Shown: positions 8,556 through 16,887 of the stretch, one piece after another
Layout of the letters: each line of letters starts with the position of its first letter
Numbering within the stretch: the first letter of the stretch is position 1
From: Brachybacterium sp. YJGR34
GTDB taxonomy: Bacteria > Actinomycetota > Actinomycetes > Actinomycetales > Dermabacteraceae
NCBI RefSeq assembly: GCF_003347015.1
Contig: NZ_PNFB01000002.1
Span: forward strand, 124,001-188,000
Reading direction: 5' to 3'
Length of the DNA: 64,000 nucleotides
The notes under the pieces: model-generated
What the model was told of the DNA's origin: nothing
What the model saw: the letters and a program-made list of their open reading frames with translations, nothing else
Databases searched by the model: none
Made by a program: the position numbers and the translations under genes

Positions 8556-8622
8556 GATCACTGTCGTCATACGGCCAGGCAGCGCTCCATACGGCCTCGT
8601 CGGCCGTATTCCGCCAGTGATC
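8556..8622. repeat. long imperfect intergenic palindrome A
   Basis: Arms at 8556-8576 and 8602-8622 pair at 18 of 21 positions, around a 25-base loop that itself carries a further ATACGGCC copy. The arms begin GATCACTG and end ATACGGCC, the same ends as palindrome D at 53719-53785. It lies in the 295-base pstB/ABC spacer, where I see no gene. Confidence 0.75.
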
Positions 8623-8731
8623 GACCACGCCTCGCGTCCACGGCGACGTCCGACCACGGTCTGACACCCCCGGCGCGGAATCGATCCGGGGGCGGACGCG
8701 CCGAGCCGGGGCCGCGCTCGATAGTGGAGCC

Positions 8732-9604
8732 ATGAACTCCGCACCCCTCGCTCCCCAGTCGTCCCGGTCCGGCGGCTCCGCGCAGCCTGCAGACCCCGCC
8801 ATGGCGTCCGGCCCGATCCCGCAGGCCGGGCACCCGGCCTCCCCGGCCCACGGCCCCTCGACCTACGCCGGGCACGCCCCGACGATGCACCCGGCCCCCG
8901 TGCTCTCCGCCCGCGGCCTGGTCAAGACCTACGGCAGCACCGGCGCCGAGACCCGTGCGCTGGACGGGGTGGACCTGGACATCGCCCGCGCGGACTCGCT
9001 GGCGGTCATGGGCCCCTCGGGCTGCGGCAAGACCACGCTGCTGCACATCCTCGCCGGGATCCTCACGCCCACCTCCGGCACCGTCCACCACGACGGCACC
9101 GAGCTCGCCGCGCTCGGCGACCGGGCCCGCACCCGGCTGCGCCGCAGCGACTTCGGCTTCGTCTTCCAGGACGGCCAGCTGCTGCCCGAGCTCACCGCGC
9201 TCGAGAACGTGATCCTGCCGCGGATGCTGGCCGGCGTCCCGCGGCGGAAGGCCACGGCGGAGGCCGCGTCCTGGCTGGACCGCCTGGGCCTTCAGGGCAT
9301 GCACGAGCGTCGGCCCACGCAGCTCTCCGGAGGGCAGGCGCAGCGGGTGGCGATTGCCCGGGCGCTGGCCGGGCGGCCCTCGGTGGTCTTCGCCGATGAG
9401 CCCACCGGCGCGCTCGACCAGACCACCGGACAGACCGTGCTGCAGATCCTGGTGGAGTCCTGCCGTGAGACCGGGGCCAGCCTGGTGATGGTCACGCACG
9501 ATGCCAAGGTCGCCGCCGCCTGCCGCCGCACCGTCGCCATGCGCGACGGCCGGATCGCCCAGGAGTTCGTGCGCCCCGAGGAGTCTTCGGCGGTGGCCCG
9601 ATGA
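8732..9604 (+). CDS. ABC transporter ATP-binding protein, LolD/MacB type
   Basis: A 290-residue ATPase. After a disordered Pro/Ser/His-rich head of about 55 residues, the ABC domain has Walker A GPSGCGKTT, Q-loop VFQDGQLLPELTALENV, signature LSGGQAQRV, Walker B VVFADEPTGALD and H-loop VTHDAKVA. The ENV-LP segment and DEPTGALD are typical of the MacB/LolD/BceA class that works with FtsX-like permeases, and the next gene is such a permease, overlapping by four bases (ATGA). A GATAGT -10-like box ends six bases before the ATG, so the transcript may be leaderless. Substrate is unknown; peptide or lipid extrusion are possibilities from the class. Confidence 0.88.
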   Translation: MNSAPLAPQSSRSGGSAQPADPAMASGPIPQAGHPASPAHGPSTYAGHAPTMHPAPVLSARGLVKTYGSTGAETRALDGVDLDIARADSLAVMGPSGCGKTTLLHILAGILTPTSGTVHHDGTELAALGDRARTRLRRSDFGFVFQDGQLLPELTALENVILPRMLAGVPRRKATAEAASWLDRLGLQGMHERRPTQLSGGQAQRVAIARALAGRPSVVFADEPTGALDQTTGQTVLQILVESCRETGASLVMVTHDAKVAAACRRTVAMRDGRIAQEFVRPEESSAVAR

Positions 9605-10950
9605 ACGCGCTGTTGAGCTCCGCTCCGCTGCTGCTGCGGCGGCGGGGAGCGCTCGCGGACATCCTGCCGATCATCGCCTTCGCCGCGGCCACCGCGATCC
9701 TCGCGACCGTCCTCGGCGGGGCCGCGGCCTTCGTCGGCCGGATGCCGACGGGCGCGGGGCCGGCCACGGGCGAGGAGTCGATCATGGGCATGCTCGTGTT
9801 CTGCGCGATCATCGCCTCGGTGCTGCTGGTCCCGAGCGCCGTCGGCCTCGGAGGATCCGCGGCGCGCCTGTCCCTCGCGCGCCGCGAGCAGGACCTCGCC
9901 ACCATGCGGCTCGTCGGCGGCACCAGCGCCCAGGTGGGCGGCCTCGCCGTGCTGGACGTCGTCATGCAGTCGATCATCGGCGCGGTGCTGGGCATCGGCC
10001 TGCACGCGGCGGTCACCCCGGCGCTGACGCGGCTCGACTTCGGCATCACCCCGTTCACCGTCCCGGATCTGCTGATGCCGTGGTGGGCGTACCCGACCCT
10101 GGTGGCGGCCCTGGTGCTGCTCTCCGCGGGCTCCGCCGCGGTGGCGCTGACCGGGGTGGTGGTCAGCCCCCTGGGGGTGGCACGGGACTCGCGGGTGGTG
10201 CGCATGTCCGTGATCCGCGTGGTGCTGTGGGTTGCCCTGATCATCGGCTTCTTCCTCTTCATGCAGGTGGGCGGGATGATCCTGGGACAGCTGGGAGGCG
10301 GGATGATCGCGATCGCGATCATGGTGCTGTTCGTCGGTGCGATCGTGGCGGGCCTGAACGTGGTGGGGCCCTTCGTCGTGTGGGTCACCGCCCTCGCGCT
10401 GGCGCGGATCGCCCCCACTCCGTCGCTGCTGGTGGGCGCCCGGCGCCTCGCCGGTGATCCCCGTGCCGGATGGCGCGCGGTCTCCGGCATCACCTTCGCC
10501 CTGGTCATCGCCGGGTTCCTGACCATGATGGCGGTGCTGGGCAATGCCACCAGCCCCGAGGAGGCGATGATGTTCACCGCCATGACCACCGGCGGTCTGC
10601 TGACGCTCGGGATCGCGGCGGTGCTCGCCGCGGTCAGCACCGGCGTGACGCAGACCGCGCGGGTGATCGACCAGGCACCTCGCCTGCGCGCCCAGCACAT
10701 CGCCGGCGCCGAGGTCTCCCAGCTGCACCGGGCACGGATCGCGGAGATCGCGGTGCCGGTGGGCCTGAGCTCGATCCTCGCCACCGGGACCGCCCTGCTG
10801 GTGATGATGGCCGTGCTGGGCGGCGCGCCGTCGGATCCGCTGATGATCGCGCAGTACCTGATCAGCGTCGTCGGCGCGTACGCCCTGGTGATCGCCGCAG
10901 TGCTGGTGGGCTCCCCGCTCGTGAAGCGGTACGCGCTGCGCGGGGCGTGA
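9601..10950 (+). CDS. FtsX-like ABC permease
   Basis: A 449-residue membrane protein with about eight to ten helices, starting inside the stop codon of the ATPase gene (ATGA), so the two are translationally coupled and form one transporter. The basic cytoplasmic stretch ARREQDLATMRLVGGTSAQV (about residue 95) is the coupling region typical of FtsX permeases, and a similar repeat RARIAEIAVPVG appears in the second half. No large periplasmic domain like that of MacB is seen. Substrate unknown. Confidence 0.85.
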   Translation: MNALLSSAPLLLRRRGALADILPIIAFAAATAILATVLGGAAAFVGRMPTGAGPATGEESIMGMLVFCAIIASVLLVPSAVGLGGSAARLSLARREQDLATMRLVGGTSAQVGGLAVLDVVMQSIIGAVLGIGLHAAVTPALTRLDFGITPFTVPDLLMPWWAYPTLVAALVLLSAGSAAVALTGVVVSPLGVARDSRVVRMSVIRVVLWVALIIGFFLFMQVGGMILGQLGGGMIAIAIMVLFVGAIVAGLNVVGPFVVWVTALALARIAPTPSLLVGARRLAGDPRAGWRAVSGITFALVIAGFLTMMAVLGNATSPEEAMMFTAMTTGGLLTLGIAAVLAAVSTGVTQTARVIDQAPRLRAQHIAGAEVSQLHRARIAEIAVPVGLSSILATGTALLVMMAVLGGAPSDPLMIAQYLISVVGAYALVIAAVLVGSPLVKRYALRGA

Positions 10951-10955
10951 GCCGA

Positions 10956-10995
10956 GGGGGACGGCGGCCGGCCCTCGGCCCGGCCGCCGTCCCCC
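10956..10995 (+). terminator. strong terminator-like hairpin after the ABC permease
   Basis: Perfect 16-bp arms (10956-10971 and 10980-10995, beginning GGGGGACGG) close an 8-base loop, six bases after the permease stop codon. Confidence 0.65.
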
Positions 10996-11012
10996 GTCCA
11001 GGCGCGGGGAAC

Positions 11013-11018
11013 TAGGCT
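11013..11018 (+). promoter_or_regulatory. -10 box for a leaderless rhodanese transcript
   Basis: TAGGCT ends six bases before the ATG at 11025, so transcription would start at or next to the A of the start codon; no ribosome site is present. Confidence 0.5.
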
Positions 11019-11024
11019 GGGGGC

Positions 11025-11351
11025 ATGGATGTCGAGACCGTCACCCCGGCCCAGGTTCCCGAGAACGCGCACCTCATCGACGTGCGCGAGCAGAACGAGT
11101 GGGATGCGGGCCATGCCCCCTCCGCCCAGCATCTGCCGGCCAGCACGCTGCTGGAGAACCTCGAGAAGCTGCCCGAGGACGACCAGGACCTGTACATCGT
11201 CTGCCGCACCGGCGGGCGCAGCGCCCAGGTCGCCCAGTGGCTCAACCACAACGGCTTCGACGCCATCAACGTCGCCGGCGGGATGGATCTGTGGTTCGAG
11301 AGCGGCCTGCCGGTGGAGGCCGACGGGGACGCAGAGCCCTACATCCTCTGA
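11025..11351 (+). CDS. single-domain rhodanese
   Basis: A 108-residue rhodanese-like protein. The active-site loop is CRTGGRS with the persulfide-forming Cys60, preceded by DLYIV, and the N-terminal hallmark LIDVREQNEWDAGHAPSAQH is present. Length matches stand-alone rhodaneses, which carry sulfane sulfur in the cytoplasm. A TAGGCT -10 box sits directly in front of the ATG (leaderless). It lies between two terminator-like hairpins, so it is probably monocistronic. Confidence 0.92.
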   Translation: MDVETVTPAQVPENAHLIDVREQNEWDAGHAPSAQHLPASTLLENLEKLPEDDQDLYIVCRTGGRSAQVAQWLNHNGFDAINVAGGMDLWFESGLPVEADGDAEPYIL

Positions 11352-11352
11352 A

Positions 11353-11393
11353 GCCCCTCGGGCCGGGACGGCGCGGGCCGACGGGCCCGGGGC
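11353..11393. terminator. bidirectional terminator between rhodanese and CPBP genes
   Basis: GCCCC-T-CGGGCC (11353-11364) pairs with GGCCCGGGGC (11384-11393) in the 44-base spacer between convergent genes. Confidence 0.5.
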
Positions 11394-11395
11394 GC

Positions 11396-12157
11396 TCAGG
11401 TCGCGATGAGGTCCCGCAGCAGGGCATAGCCCACGAAGGCGACCACGTCGATCAGCGTGTGCGCGATGATCAGCGGCAGCGTGCGGCGCGTGCGGCGGTA
11501 GAACTCGCCGAACACGAGCCCCATCAGCAGGTTCGCGAGTCCCGGCCCCACCCCCTGGTAGGTGTGGTACGCGCCGCGCAGCAGCGCGGAGGCGAGGATG
11601 ATGCGCCGCGGCGACCAGCCCAGCAGCTCCAGTCGCTGGGTCAGGTAGCCCACCACCAGGACCTCCTCCAGCACCGCGTTCTTCAGCGCCTGCAGGATCA
11701 GCACCGGCACCGTCCACCAGTGGGTGTCCAGGGCCGCCGGGATCACCTCGACGGTGGCGCCCAGCGCCCGCCCCACGTAGTACACGGCCAGGCCCGGCAG
11801 ACCGATCCCGGCCGTCAGCGCGAGGCCCCACGCGAGATCCCTCCCGGGCCGACCGAGGTCCATCCCCAGGTCGCGCAGCGCCTGGGCGAGAGTGCCCGCG
11901 GTGAGGGTCAGCAGGAGCACGGCGAGGGCCACCGGGACCAGCGCGAAGGCGATCGAGAGCAGCTGGAAGAGAAGATCCGCCCAGGGGTTCTCTCGCAGCG
12001 AGGTGTTCAGCGCCGTGGACTGGCCGGCGAGGGGACCCGTGGCGAGCGCCTGGACCAGAGCCAGCAGCGAGTACACGGCGCTGCGCCCCAGCGAGAGGGC
12101 GAGCACGATGAGCACCTCGGCTCGCAGCCAGCTCCGGCTCGGGGTGACGGTCTGCAC
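11396..12157 (-). CDS. CPBP family intramembrane metalloprotease homologue
   Basis: A 253-residue membrane protein starting at GTG 12157. It has the CPBP (Abi/CAAX-protease) pattern: a paired glutamate motif LEEVLVVGYL (about residue 163), a histidine in RGAYHTYQG, and a C-terminal IIAHTLIDVVAF histidine motif. About six to eight helices. Family members cleave prenylated or other membrane proteins or serve in bacteriocin immunity; the substrate here cannot be told. Divergent from the SDR gene, with about 77 bases between starts. Confidence 0.82.
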   Translation of the reverse strand: MQTVTPSRSWLRAEVLIVLALSLGRSAVYSLLALVQALATGPLAGQSTALNTSLRENPWADLLFQLLSIAFALVPVALAVLLLTLTAGTLAQALRDLGMDLGRPGRDLAWGLALTAGIGLPGLAVYYVGRALGATVEVIPAALDTHWWTVPVLILQALKNAVLEEVLVVGYLTQRLELLGWSPRRIILASALLRGAYHTYQGVGPGLANLLMGLVFGEFYRRTRRTLPLIIAHTLIDVVAFVGYALLRDLIAT

Positions 12158-12234
12158 GGGGTCATGCTCTCACCCGGCGACGGCCTGTCGGCAGGCCGCG
12201 CCGGGCTCGTCGGCACCGTGGCAGACTCGAGGCC

Positions 12235-12960
12235 ATGACGACCTCTTCCTCTGCCGATGCGCCCACCGGGGCCTCCCGTCCCGCCGTCCTCATCACCGGT
12301 GCCACCCGCGGGATCGGCCGCGCCGTCGCCGAGGAGCTCGCGGGTGACCACCACCTGATCCTCGGGGGTCGGGACCGGGTCGCGCTCGAGGAGCTGGCCG
12401 CGCAGCTGCCCTCCGCCGAGCCCTTCGTCGCCGAGCTCACCGACTACGAGGCCGTCGCCCGCGCCGTGGCCGCGCTCGAGCTGCCCGACGGGCTCGCCGG
12501 CCTCGTGCACTCCGCCGGGATTCTCGCCAACGGGAACGTCGCGGACTCCGCACCGGGGGAGTGGACGGAGTCCTTCGAGATCAACGTGGTCGCCGTCGCC
12601 GAGCTCACCCGCGTGCTGCTGCCGGCCCTGCGCCGCGCGCACGGCACCGTGGTGATGATCAACTCCGGCTCCGGCTTCAATGCCGTGCCCACCCGCGGCG
12701 CCTACAGCGCCTCGAAGTTCGCCCTGCGCGCGCTCGCCGACTCCCTGCGCCTCGAGGAGCGGGACAACGGGGTGCGCGTGACCTCCCTCCACCCCGGCCG
12801 CGTCGCCACCGACATGCAGCGCCAGCTGCGCGCCTTCGAGGGCGGCGAGTACCAGGAGGAGGACTACATGCGGCCCGCCACGGTCGCGGCGACCGTGGCA
12901 CTCGCTCTGCGGCTCCCGGCCGACGCCAGCATCGACTCGCTCTCGGTGCGCCCGCGCTGA
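12235..12960 (+). CDS. short-chain dehydrogenase/reductase
   Basis: A 241-residue classical SDR. The NAD(P)-binding TGATRGIGRAVAE motif starts at about residue 21, GGRD follows strand 2 (arginine favouring NADP), HSAG replaces the usual NNAG, the catalytic serine is in NSGSGF and the Y-x3-K pair is in YSASKFALR (about residue 158). Substrate unknown. A CAGACT box ends seven bases before the ATG and no ribosome site is seen, so the mRNA may be leaderless. Confidence 0.88.
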   Translation: MTTSSSADAPTGASRPAVLITGATRGIGRAVAEELAGDHHLILGGRDRVALEELAAQLPSAEPFVAELTDYEAVARAVAALELPDGLAGLVHSAGILANGNVADSAPGEWTESFEINVVAVAELTRVLLPALRRAHGTVVMINSGSGFNAVPTRGAYSASKFALRALADSLRLEERDNGVRVTSLHPGRVATDMQRQLRAFEGGEYQEEDYMRPATVAATVALALRLPADASIDSLSVRPR

Positions 12961-13056
12961 GCCCGGACCGGCCAGACGCCGGTGGCCCGTTCGTGCGGCA
13001 CCGGCACGGTTGTCCACAATTCTGGGACCCGACGGCGCGAGGCGGGATCAGCTGGG

Positions 13057-13062
13057 TAGCCT
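13057..13062 (+). promoter_or_regulatory. candidate -10 box for the DUF6318-like lipoprotein
   Basis: TAGCCT lies 38 bases before the ATG; a GGAAGG ribosome site follows at about 13085-13090. Confidence 0.35.
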
Positions 13063-13100
13063 CGGCGTGATCTGACGCACGCCCGGAAGGCCCATCCATC

Positions 13101-13760
13101 ATGTCCCGACGCCTCCTCACCGCCGCAGCCTGCGGCGCGCTCCTGCTCGGCCTGACGGCCTGCGGAGATGGTTCCGACAGTCCTGTCACCACCGCCCCGC
13201 CCGAGGTCGACATCAGCGCACCGAGCGATGGGGGTGGCGGTGAGCCAAGCGACGGGGGTGGCGAGTCCGGGGCCGGCGACGGCGGCGGGGAGCCGACGGC
13301 CGCGGCCCCCGACATCCCGCCGCCGGATCCCGCGGAGTACGCGGGGATGGACGAGAACACGGCCGAGGGGGCGGAGCAGGCGTTCCGGTACTACATCGCG
13401 GTGTCCATGTGGGCTCACCAGACGGGCGACGACTCGTTGCTTCTCGAGATGCAGGGGCCTGACTGCGAGAGCTGCCAGGAGTTCAACGAGGACATCTCCA
13501 CTCTTCAGGATCACGGTCAGTACTGGAGCGAGTTCCAAATCACGGATGTCAGCACGCGAATCCTCTCGTCAGAGAACTTCGACCGCGAAATCGGCTATGA
13601 CTTCGTCACGAGTGCACACACGAGACCCGACGAGGATTTCAGTGGCACCATCGAAGCGCCGGAGATCGAGTACATCACGACCGGCGGCATGAACTGGGTA
13701 GATGGTCGGTGGATTCTCGAAGGGATTGATGCCGACTGGGGAGTTGATGTCCATGGCTGA
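13101..13760 (+). CDS. DUF6318-like secreted lipoprotein
   Basis: A 219-residue protein with a lipoprotein signal peptide and lipobox LTAC (Cys21), a Gly/Asp/Glu-rich linker up to about residue 75, then a conserved-looking domain beginning AEYAGMDENTAEGAEQAFRY and SMWAHQTGDDSLL, which I recognise as the DUF6318 pattern of Actinobacteria. Function unknown; the product should be membrane-anchored on the outer face. A cysteine pair (CESC, about residue 120) stands out. The second half has visibly lower GC and more A/T-ending codons than the flanks. The next gene starts eight bases before its stop. Confidence 0.75.
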   Translation: MSRRLLTAAACGALLLGLTACGDGSDSPVTTAPPEVDISAPSDGGGGEPSDGGGESGAGDGGGEPTAAAPDIPPPDPAEYAGMDENTAEGAEQAFRYYIAVSMWAHQTGDDSLLLEMQGPDCESCQEFNEDISTLQDHGQYWSEFQITDVSTRILSSENFDREIGYDFVTSAHTRPDEDFSGTIEAPEIEYITTGGMNWVDGRWILEGIDADWGVDVHG

Positions 13761-14802
13761 GACGGAAAGTGCACTACTTTCCGCCAGACGCGTCCTCGCG
13801 GCGGTCGTCCTGCTCGGCATCGTGCTTTCCACCTCACCAGCATTCGCCGGCGGAATCGAAGGGAGCATTGACGACGAAAAGGTCGGTGTTAGTATTGAAG
13901 CACCACCGAGCGGCCCAGATCCAGATGCTTCCGAACGCTCCTCATCTGCGCCATCATCGCCGTCCGAACCCCCGCCCTACACCTACACCTGGACCCCGGT
14001 CTCGGCGCTCACCGGCTGTGGCGCGGATGTGAGCGCCGGAGCGTCCTGGTCCTGCACCCCGCATGAGGATTCCTGTGAGGCCGGGTCGGGCAGTCGGGTC
14101 CAGGGCATCGGTGATGCGCTGTTGATCGGTGGGAGCAGCGCTGCGCGGACCGAGGTCGAAGGGGTCACGCAGCGCGGGACGCGCACGGACAACGTCACCG
14201 GTGAGGAGACGGACCTCGGTGTCCGTTGCGCGCTGCCGGGCACGCCGGAGTTCGCCGAGGCACCGCCGGTGGAGATCGTCATGACGGTCAGCGACTTCGC
14301 CCAGCTGCCGGTGGAGCCGCTGCCGGCCCATGCCGGTCCGCCCGAGGGTTGGCTGCCGGTGAACATGGTCAACGTCCTGTATGCCGAGCCCTCCGAGCAG
14401 ATGCTCAGCACCGAGCTGCTGGGCACCCCGGTCGCGGTGCGGGCCACGCCGGTCTCGTACCACTGGGACCTCGGGGACGGGAACACCATCACCACCACGA
14501 GCCCCGGCGAGCCGTACCCCTCGGAGGCCGTCTCGGCGACCTACCGCCGCGAGGGCTGGTACGACATCACGCTCACCACCACCTTCGCGGGGCAGTTCTC
14601 CGTGGACGGCGGCGGGTGGCAGGACATCGAGGGGACCATCGAGGTCGCCTCCGATCCGGTGGCGATCTTCTCCAAGTCCCTCGAGTCCCGCCTGGTCAAC
14701 CCCGACGTGCCCGTCGACGAGGACGCGGACCCCTGGATCCCGGAGCGCACCGCGGAGACCGAAGGCCCGCAGGACCCCGACGCCCGTCATCGGACGCTCT
14801 GA
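13753..14802 (+). CDS. secreted PKD-domain protein
   Basis: A 349-residue exported protein. I choose ATG 13753 because GGGGAG lies nine bases upstream; an in-frame ATG at 13747 is only three bases from it. A signal peptide (VLAAVVLLGIVLSTSPAFAG) is followed by a Ser/Pro-rich segment, an unknown middle domain with three cysteines, and a PKD-like domain (SYHWDLGDGNTITTTSPG through YDITLTT). PKD domains mediate protein or carbohydrate contacts outside the cell. It overlaps the lipoprotein gene, so the two probably act together at the surface. The first 200 bases share the lower-GC composition of the lipoprotein gene. Confidence 0.75.
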   Translation: MAETESALLSARRVLAAVVLLGIVLSTSPAFAGGIEGSIDDEKVGVSIEAPPSGPDPDASERSSSAPSSPSEPPPYTYTWTPVSALTGCGADVSAGASWSCTPHEDSCEAGSGSRVQGIGDALLIGGSSAARTEVEGVTQRGTRTDNVTGEETDLGVRCALPGTPEFAEAPPVEIVMTVSDFAQLPVEPLPAHAGPPEGWLPVNMVNVLYAEPSEQMLSTELLGTPVAVRATPVSYHWDLGDGNTITTTSPGEPYPSEAVSATYRREGWYDITLTTTFAGQFSVDGGGWQDIEGTIEVASDPVAIFSKSLESRLVNPDVPVDEDADPWIPERTAETEGPQDPDARHRTL

Positions 14803-14830
14803 CCCGCCGGCTCCCACGCCCCGCGGCGGC

Positions 14831-14858
14831 GTCGGGCCCGCCCCGCGGCGAGCCCGAC
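14831..14858. terminator. hairpin between convergent PKD and purB genes
   Basis: GTCGGGC (14831-14837) pairs with GCCCGAC (14852-14858) around a 14-base loop. Confidence 0.4.
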
Positions 14859-14871
14859 TCGGCCGGCGCGA

Positions 14872-16275
14872 TCAGTCGAGGTGGCTGATCAGCGCGGCGG
14901 CGTACCCGGTGTAGGTGGCGGGGGAGAGGGCCAGCAGGCGCTCCCGCTCGGCCTCGGGCAGGCCCAGGGACTCGATGAACTCCCGCATGCCCTCGCCGGT
15001 GACGCGGTGTCCGCGCGTGAGGTCCTTCAGACGCTCGTAGGGGTTGTCCATGCCTTCGGTGCCCTGCACGCCCAGGGTCCGCATCACGGACTGCACCGCC
15101 TCGCCGAGCACCTCCCAGTTGCCCTCGAGATCCGCGACCATCGCGTCCGGATCCACGTCGAGCCCGGCCAGGCCGCGGCGCAGGTTCGAGATCGCCAGCA
15201 GCGAATGGCCCAGCGCCGGGCCCACATTGCGCTGGGTGGTGGAATCGGTGAGATCCCGCTGCAGGCGCGAGGTGACCAGGGTCTGGCCCAGCACATCCAG
15301 CAGCGCGCCGGAGACCTCGAGGTTCGCCTCCGCGTTCTCGAAGCGGATCGGGTTGACCTTGTGCGGCATGGTCGAGGAGCCGGTGCCGCCCTGGGCGGAG
15401 AGCCGCTGGCGGAAGTAGCCCATCGAGATGTAGGTCCAGATGTCCGTGGCCAGGTTGTGGAGGATCCGTCCGGCGCGCGCGATGTCCGCGTACACCTCCG
15501 CCTGCCAGTCATGGGACTCGATCTGCGTGGTCAGCGGGTTCCAGGTCAGCCCCAGGTGCTCCACGAAGGTGCGGGAGACCTGCTCCCAGTCGGCCGAGGG
15601 CACCGCCACTGCGTGCGCGGCGTAGGTGCCGGTGGCGCCGTTGATCTTGCCGAGCATCTCGTCGGCGCCGATCCGGCGGGCCTGGCGGCGCAGGCGGTGC
15701 GCGAAGACCGCCATCTCCTTGCCGAGGGTGGTGGGAGTGGCGGGCTGGCCATGGGTGCGCGAGAGCATCGGCACCTCGGCGGAGGCGCGGGCCAGCTCGC
15801 CGAGATCCTCGATGACGCCCTCGAGCGCGGGCAGCCACACCTCGTGCACGGCGCCGCGGATCATCAGCGCATAAGAGAGGTTGTTGACGTCCTCGCTGGT
15901 GCAGTAGATGTGCACCACCTCGGCCAGCGGCTCGAGGCTGGTGCCGGCCAGGCGGCGCTTGATGTAGTACTCGATCGCCTTGACGTCGTGGACGGTCTCG
16001 CGCTCGATCTCGGCGTGCTCGGCGATGCCCTCAGCGCCGAAGTCCTCGGGGATGGAGCGCAGCAGGGCGCGCTCGTCGTCGGTGAGGGTGCGCAGTCCGG
16101 GGATGACCTGGCCGTCCAGCAGGTGGATCATCCACTCGGTCTCCACCACCAGGCGGGAGCGGTTCAGCGCCGCCTCGGAGAGATGGTCGACCAGGGGCGC
16201 GGACTGCGCCCGGTAGCGGCCGTCGAGGGGGGTCAGGGCGATCGGCGGGGTGATGTCCGCGAAAGAGTGAGCCAT
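14872..16275 (-). CDS. purB: adenylosuccinate lyase
   Basis: PurB cleaves SAICAR and adenylosuccinate, releasing fumarate, in purine synthesis. The 467-residue protein starts MAHSFADITPPIALTPLDGRYR, which is the N-terminus of the E. coli-type enzyme; an upstream in-frame extension looks unlike the family and I reject it. The fumarase/aspartase superfamily signature GSSTMPHKVNPI (catalytic-loop serine) is at about residue 300, and SRTHGQPATPTTLGKE carries the general-acid histidine region. It is followed by no partner gene on its strand. Confidence 0.95.
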   Translation of the reverse strand: MAHSFADITPPIALTPLDGRYRAQSAPLVDHLSEAALNRSRLVVETEWMIHLLDGQVIPGLRTLTDDERALLRSIPEDFGAEGIAEHAEIERETVHDVKAIEYYIKRRLAGTSLEPLAEVVHIYCTSEDVNNLSYALMIRGAVHEVWLPALEGVIEDLGELARASAEVPMLSRTHGQPATPTTLGKEMAVFAHRLRRQARRIGADEMLGKINGATGTYAAHAVAVPSADWEQVSRTFVEHLGLTWNPLTTQIESHDWQAEVYADIARAGRILHNLATDIWTYISMGYFRQRLSAQGGTGSSTMPHKVNPIRFENAEANLEVSGALLDVLGQTLVTSRLQRDLTDSTTQRNVGPALGHSLLAISNLRRGLAGLDVDPDAMVADLEGNWEVLGEAVQSVMRTLGVQGTEGMDNPYERLKDLTRGHRVTGEGMREFIESLGLPEAERERLLALSPATYTGYAAALISHLD

Positions 16276-16343
16276 GGGGTCATTCTCCCAGAACCTCCGC
16301 AGTGGACGGCGGGGGAGTCCGGGGATGCCGGGCCGGAGACGAC

Positions 16344-16385
16344 GAACGGGCCGCCTCGGGGTCATGACCCCGGGACGGCCCGTTC
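16344..16385 (-). terminator. terminator of the YvlD-like gene
   Basis: GAACGGGCCG (16344-16353) and CGGCCCGTTC (16376-16385) form a perfect 10-bp stem, with a further inner stem CGGGGTC/GACCCCG. It lies 15 bases past the stop of the upstream minus-strand gene and before the purB start. Confidence 0.65.
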
Positions 16386-16399
16386 GAGGAGGACGTGGC

Positions 16400-16795
16400 T
16401 CAGGCGCGCTCGTCGGCGGTGCCGAGGCCCGTGATGGCCTCCACGATCGCCTCGAGGATGCCGATGATGATGCCGGCCAGCAGCGCCCACCAGAAGGTGT
16501 CGAACTCGAGCGTGAGCCCGAACAGGGAGCAGACCCAGCTGGTCAGGAACAGCATCAGCGTGTTGACGACCAGCTGGAACAGACCCAGCGTGAGGCACGT
16601 GATCGGGAGCGCCAGGATCGACACGACCGGGCGGATGAAGGTGTTGATCACGCCCATGATCAGGGCGATCACCGCAATGGTGAGGATCTGCGCGAAGATG
16701 CCCGCGCCGTCCTCGCCCAGCCGCATGCCGGGCAGGATCAGCGCGGTGATCCACAGCGCCAGCCCGGTGACGATGATGTTTCCGAGAAGTCTCAT
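16400..16795 (-). CDS. YvlD/phage-holin-like four-helix membrane protein
   Basis: A 131-residue protein of four hydrophobic helices with the family pattern NIIVTGLALWI, GVINTFIRPV and LPITCLTLGLFQLVVNTLML. This is the 'phage holin family' (YvlD/DUF360) of small chromosomal membrane proteins; despite the name it does not indicate a prophage. I choose ATG 16795, since GGAG lies ten bases upstream, over ATG 16804, which is two bases from the same site. Function unknown. Confidence 0.8.
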   Translation of the reverse strand: MRLLGNIIVTGLALWITALILPGMRLGEDGAGIFAQILTIAVIALIMGVINTFIRPVVSILALPITCLTLGLFQLVVNTLMLFLTSWVCSLFGLTLEFDTFWWALLAGIIIGILEAIVEAITGLGTADERA

Positions 16796-16887
16796 GGCAC
16801 GCATTCTCCGCTATCGCAGGGAACATCACATAATCCTGTGCAATGCCTGGGCGCGTCGGATGAGGAACCCCCCGGGAGCCGATGCCC

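Noticed and set aside
16276-16365. Extended purB start upstream of 16275
   Set aside because: The added residues are Arg/Pro-rich and unlike PurB, whose N-terminus matches MAHSFADITPP at 16275; the region is the terminator of the neighbouring gene.
16400-16795. Prophage remnant suggested by the 'phage holin family' protein
   Set aside because: This is the chromosomal YvlD-type four-helix family; no other phage gene is present.
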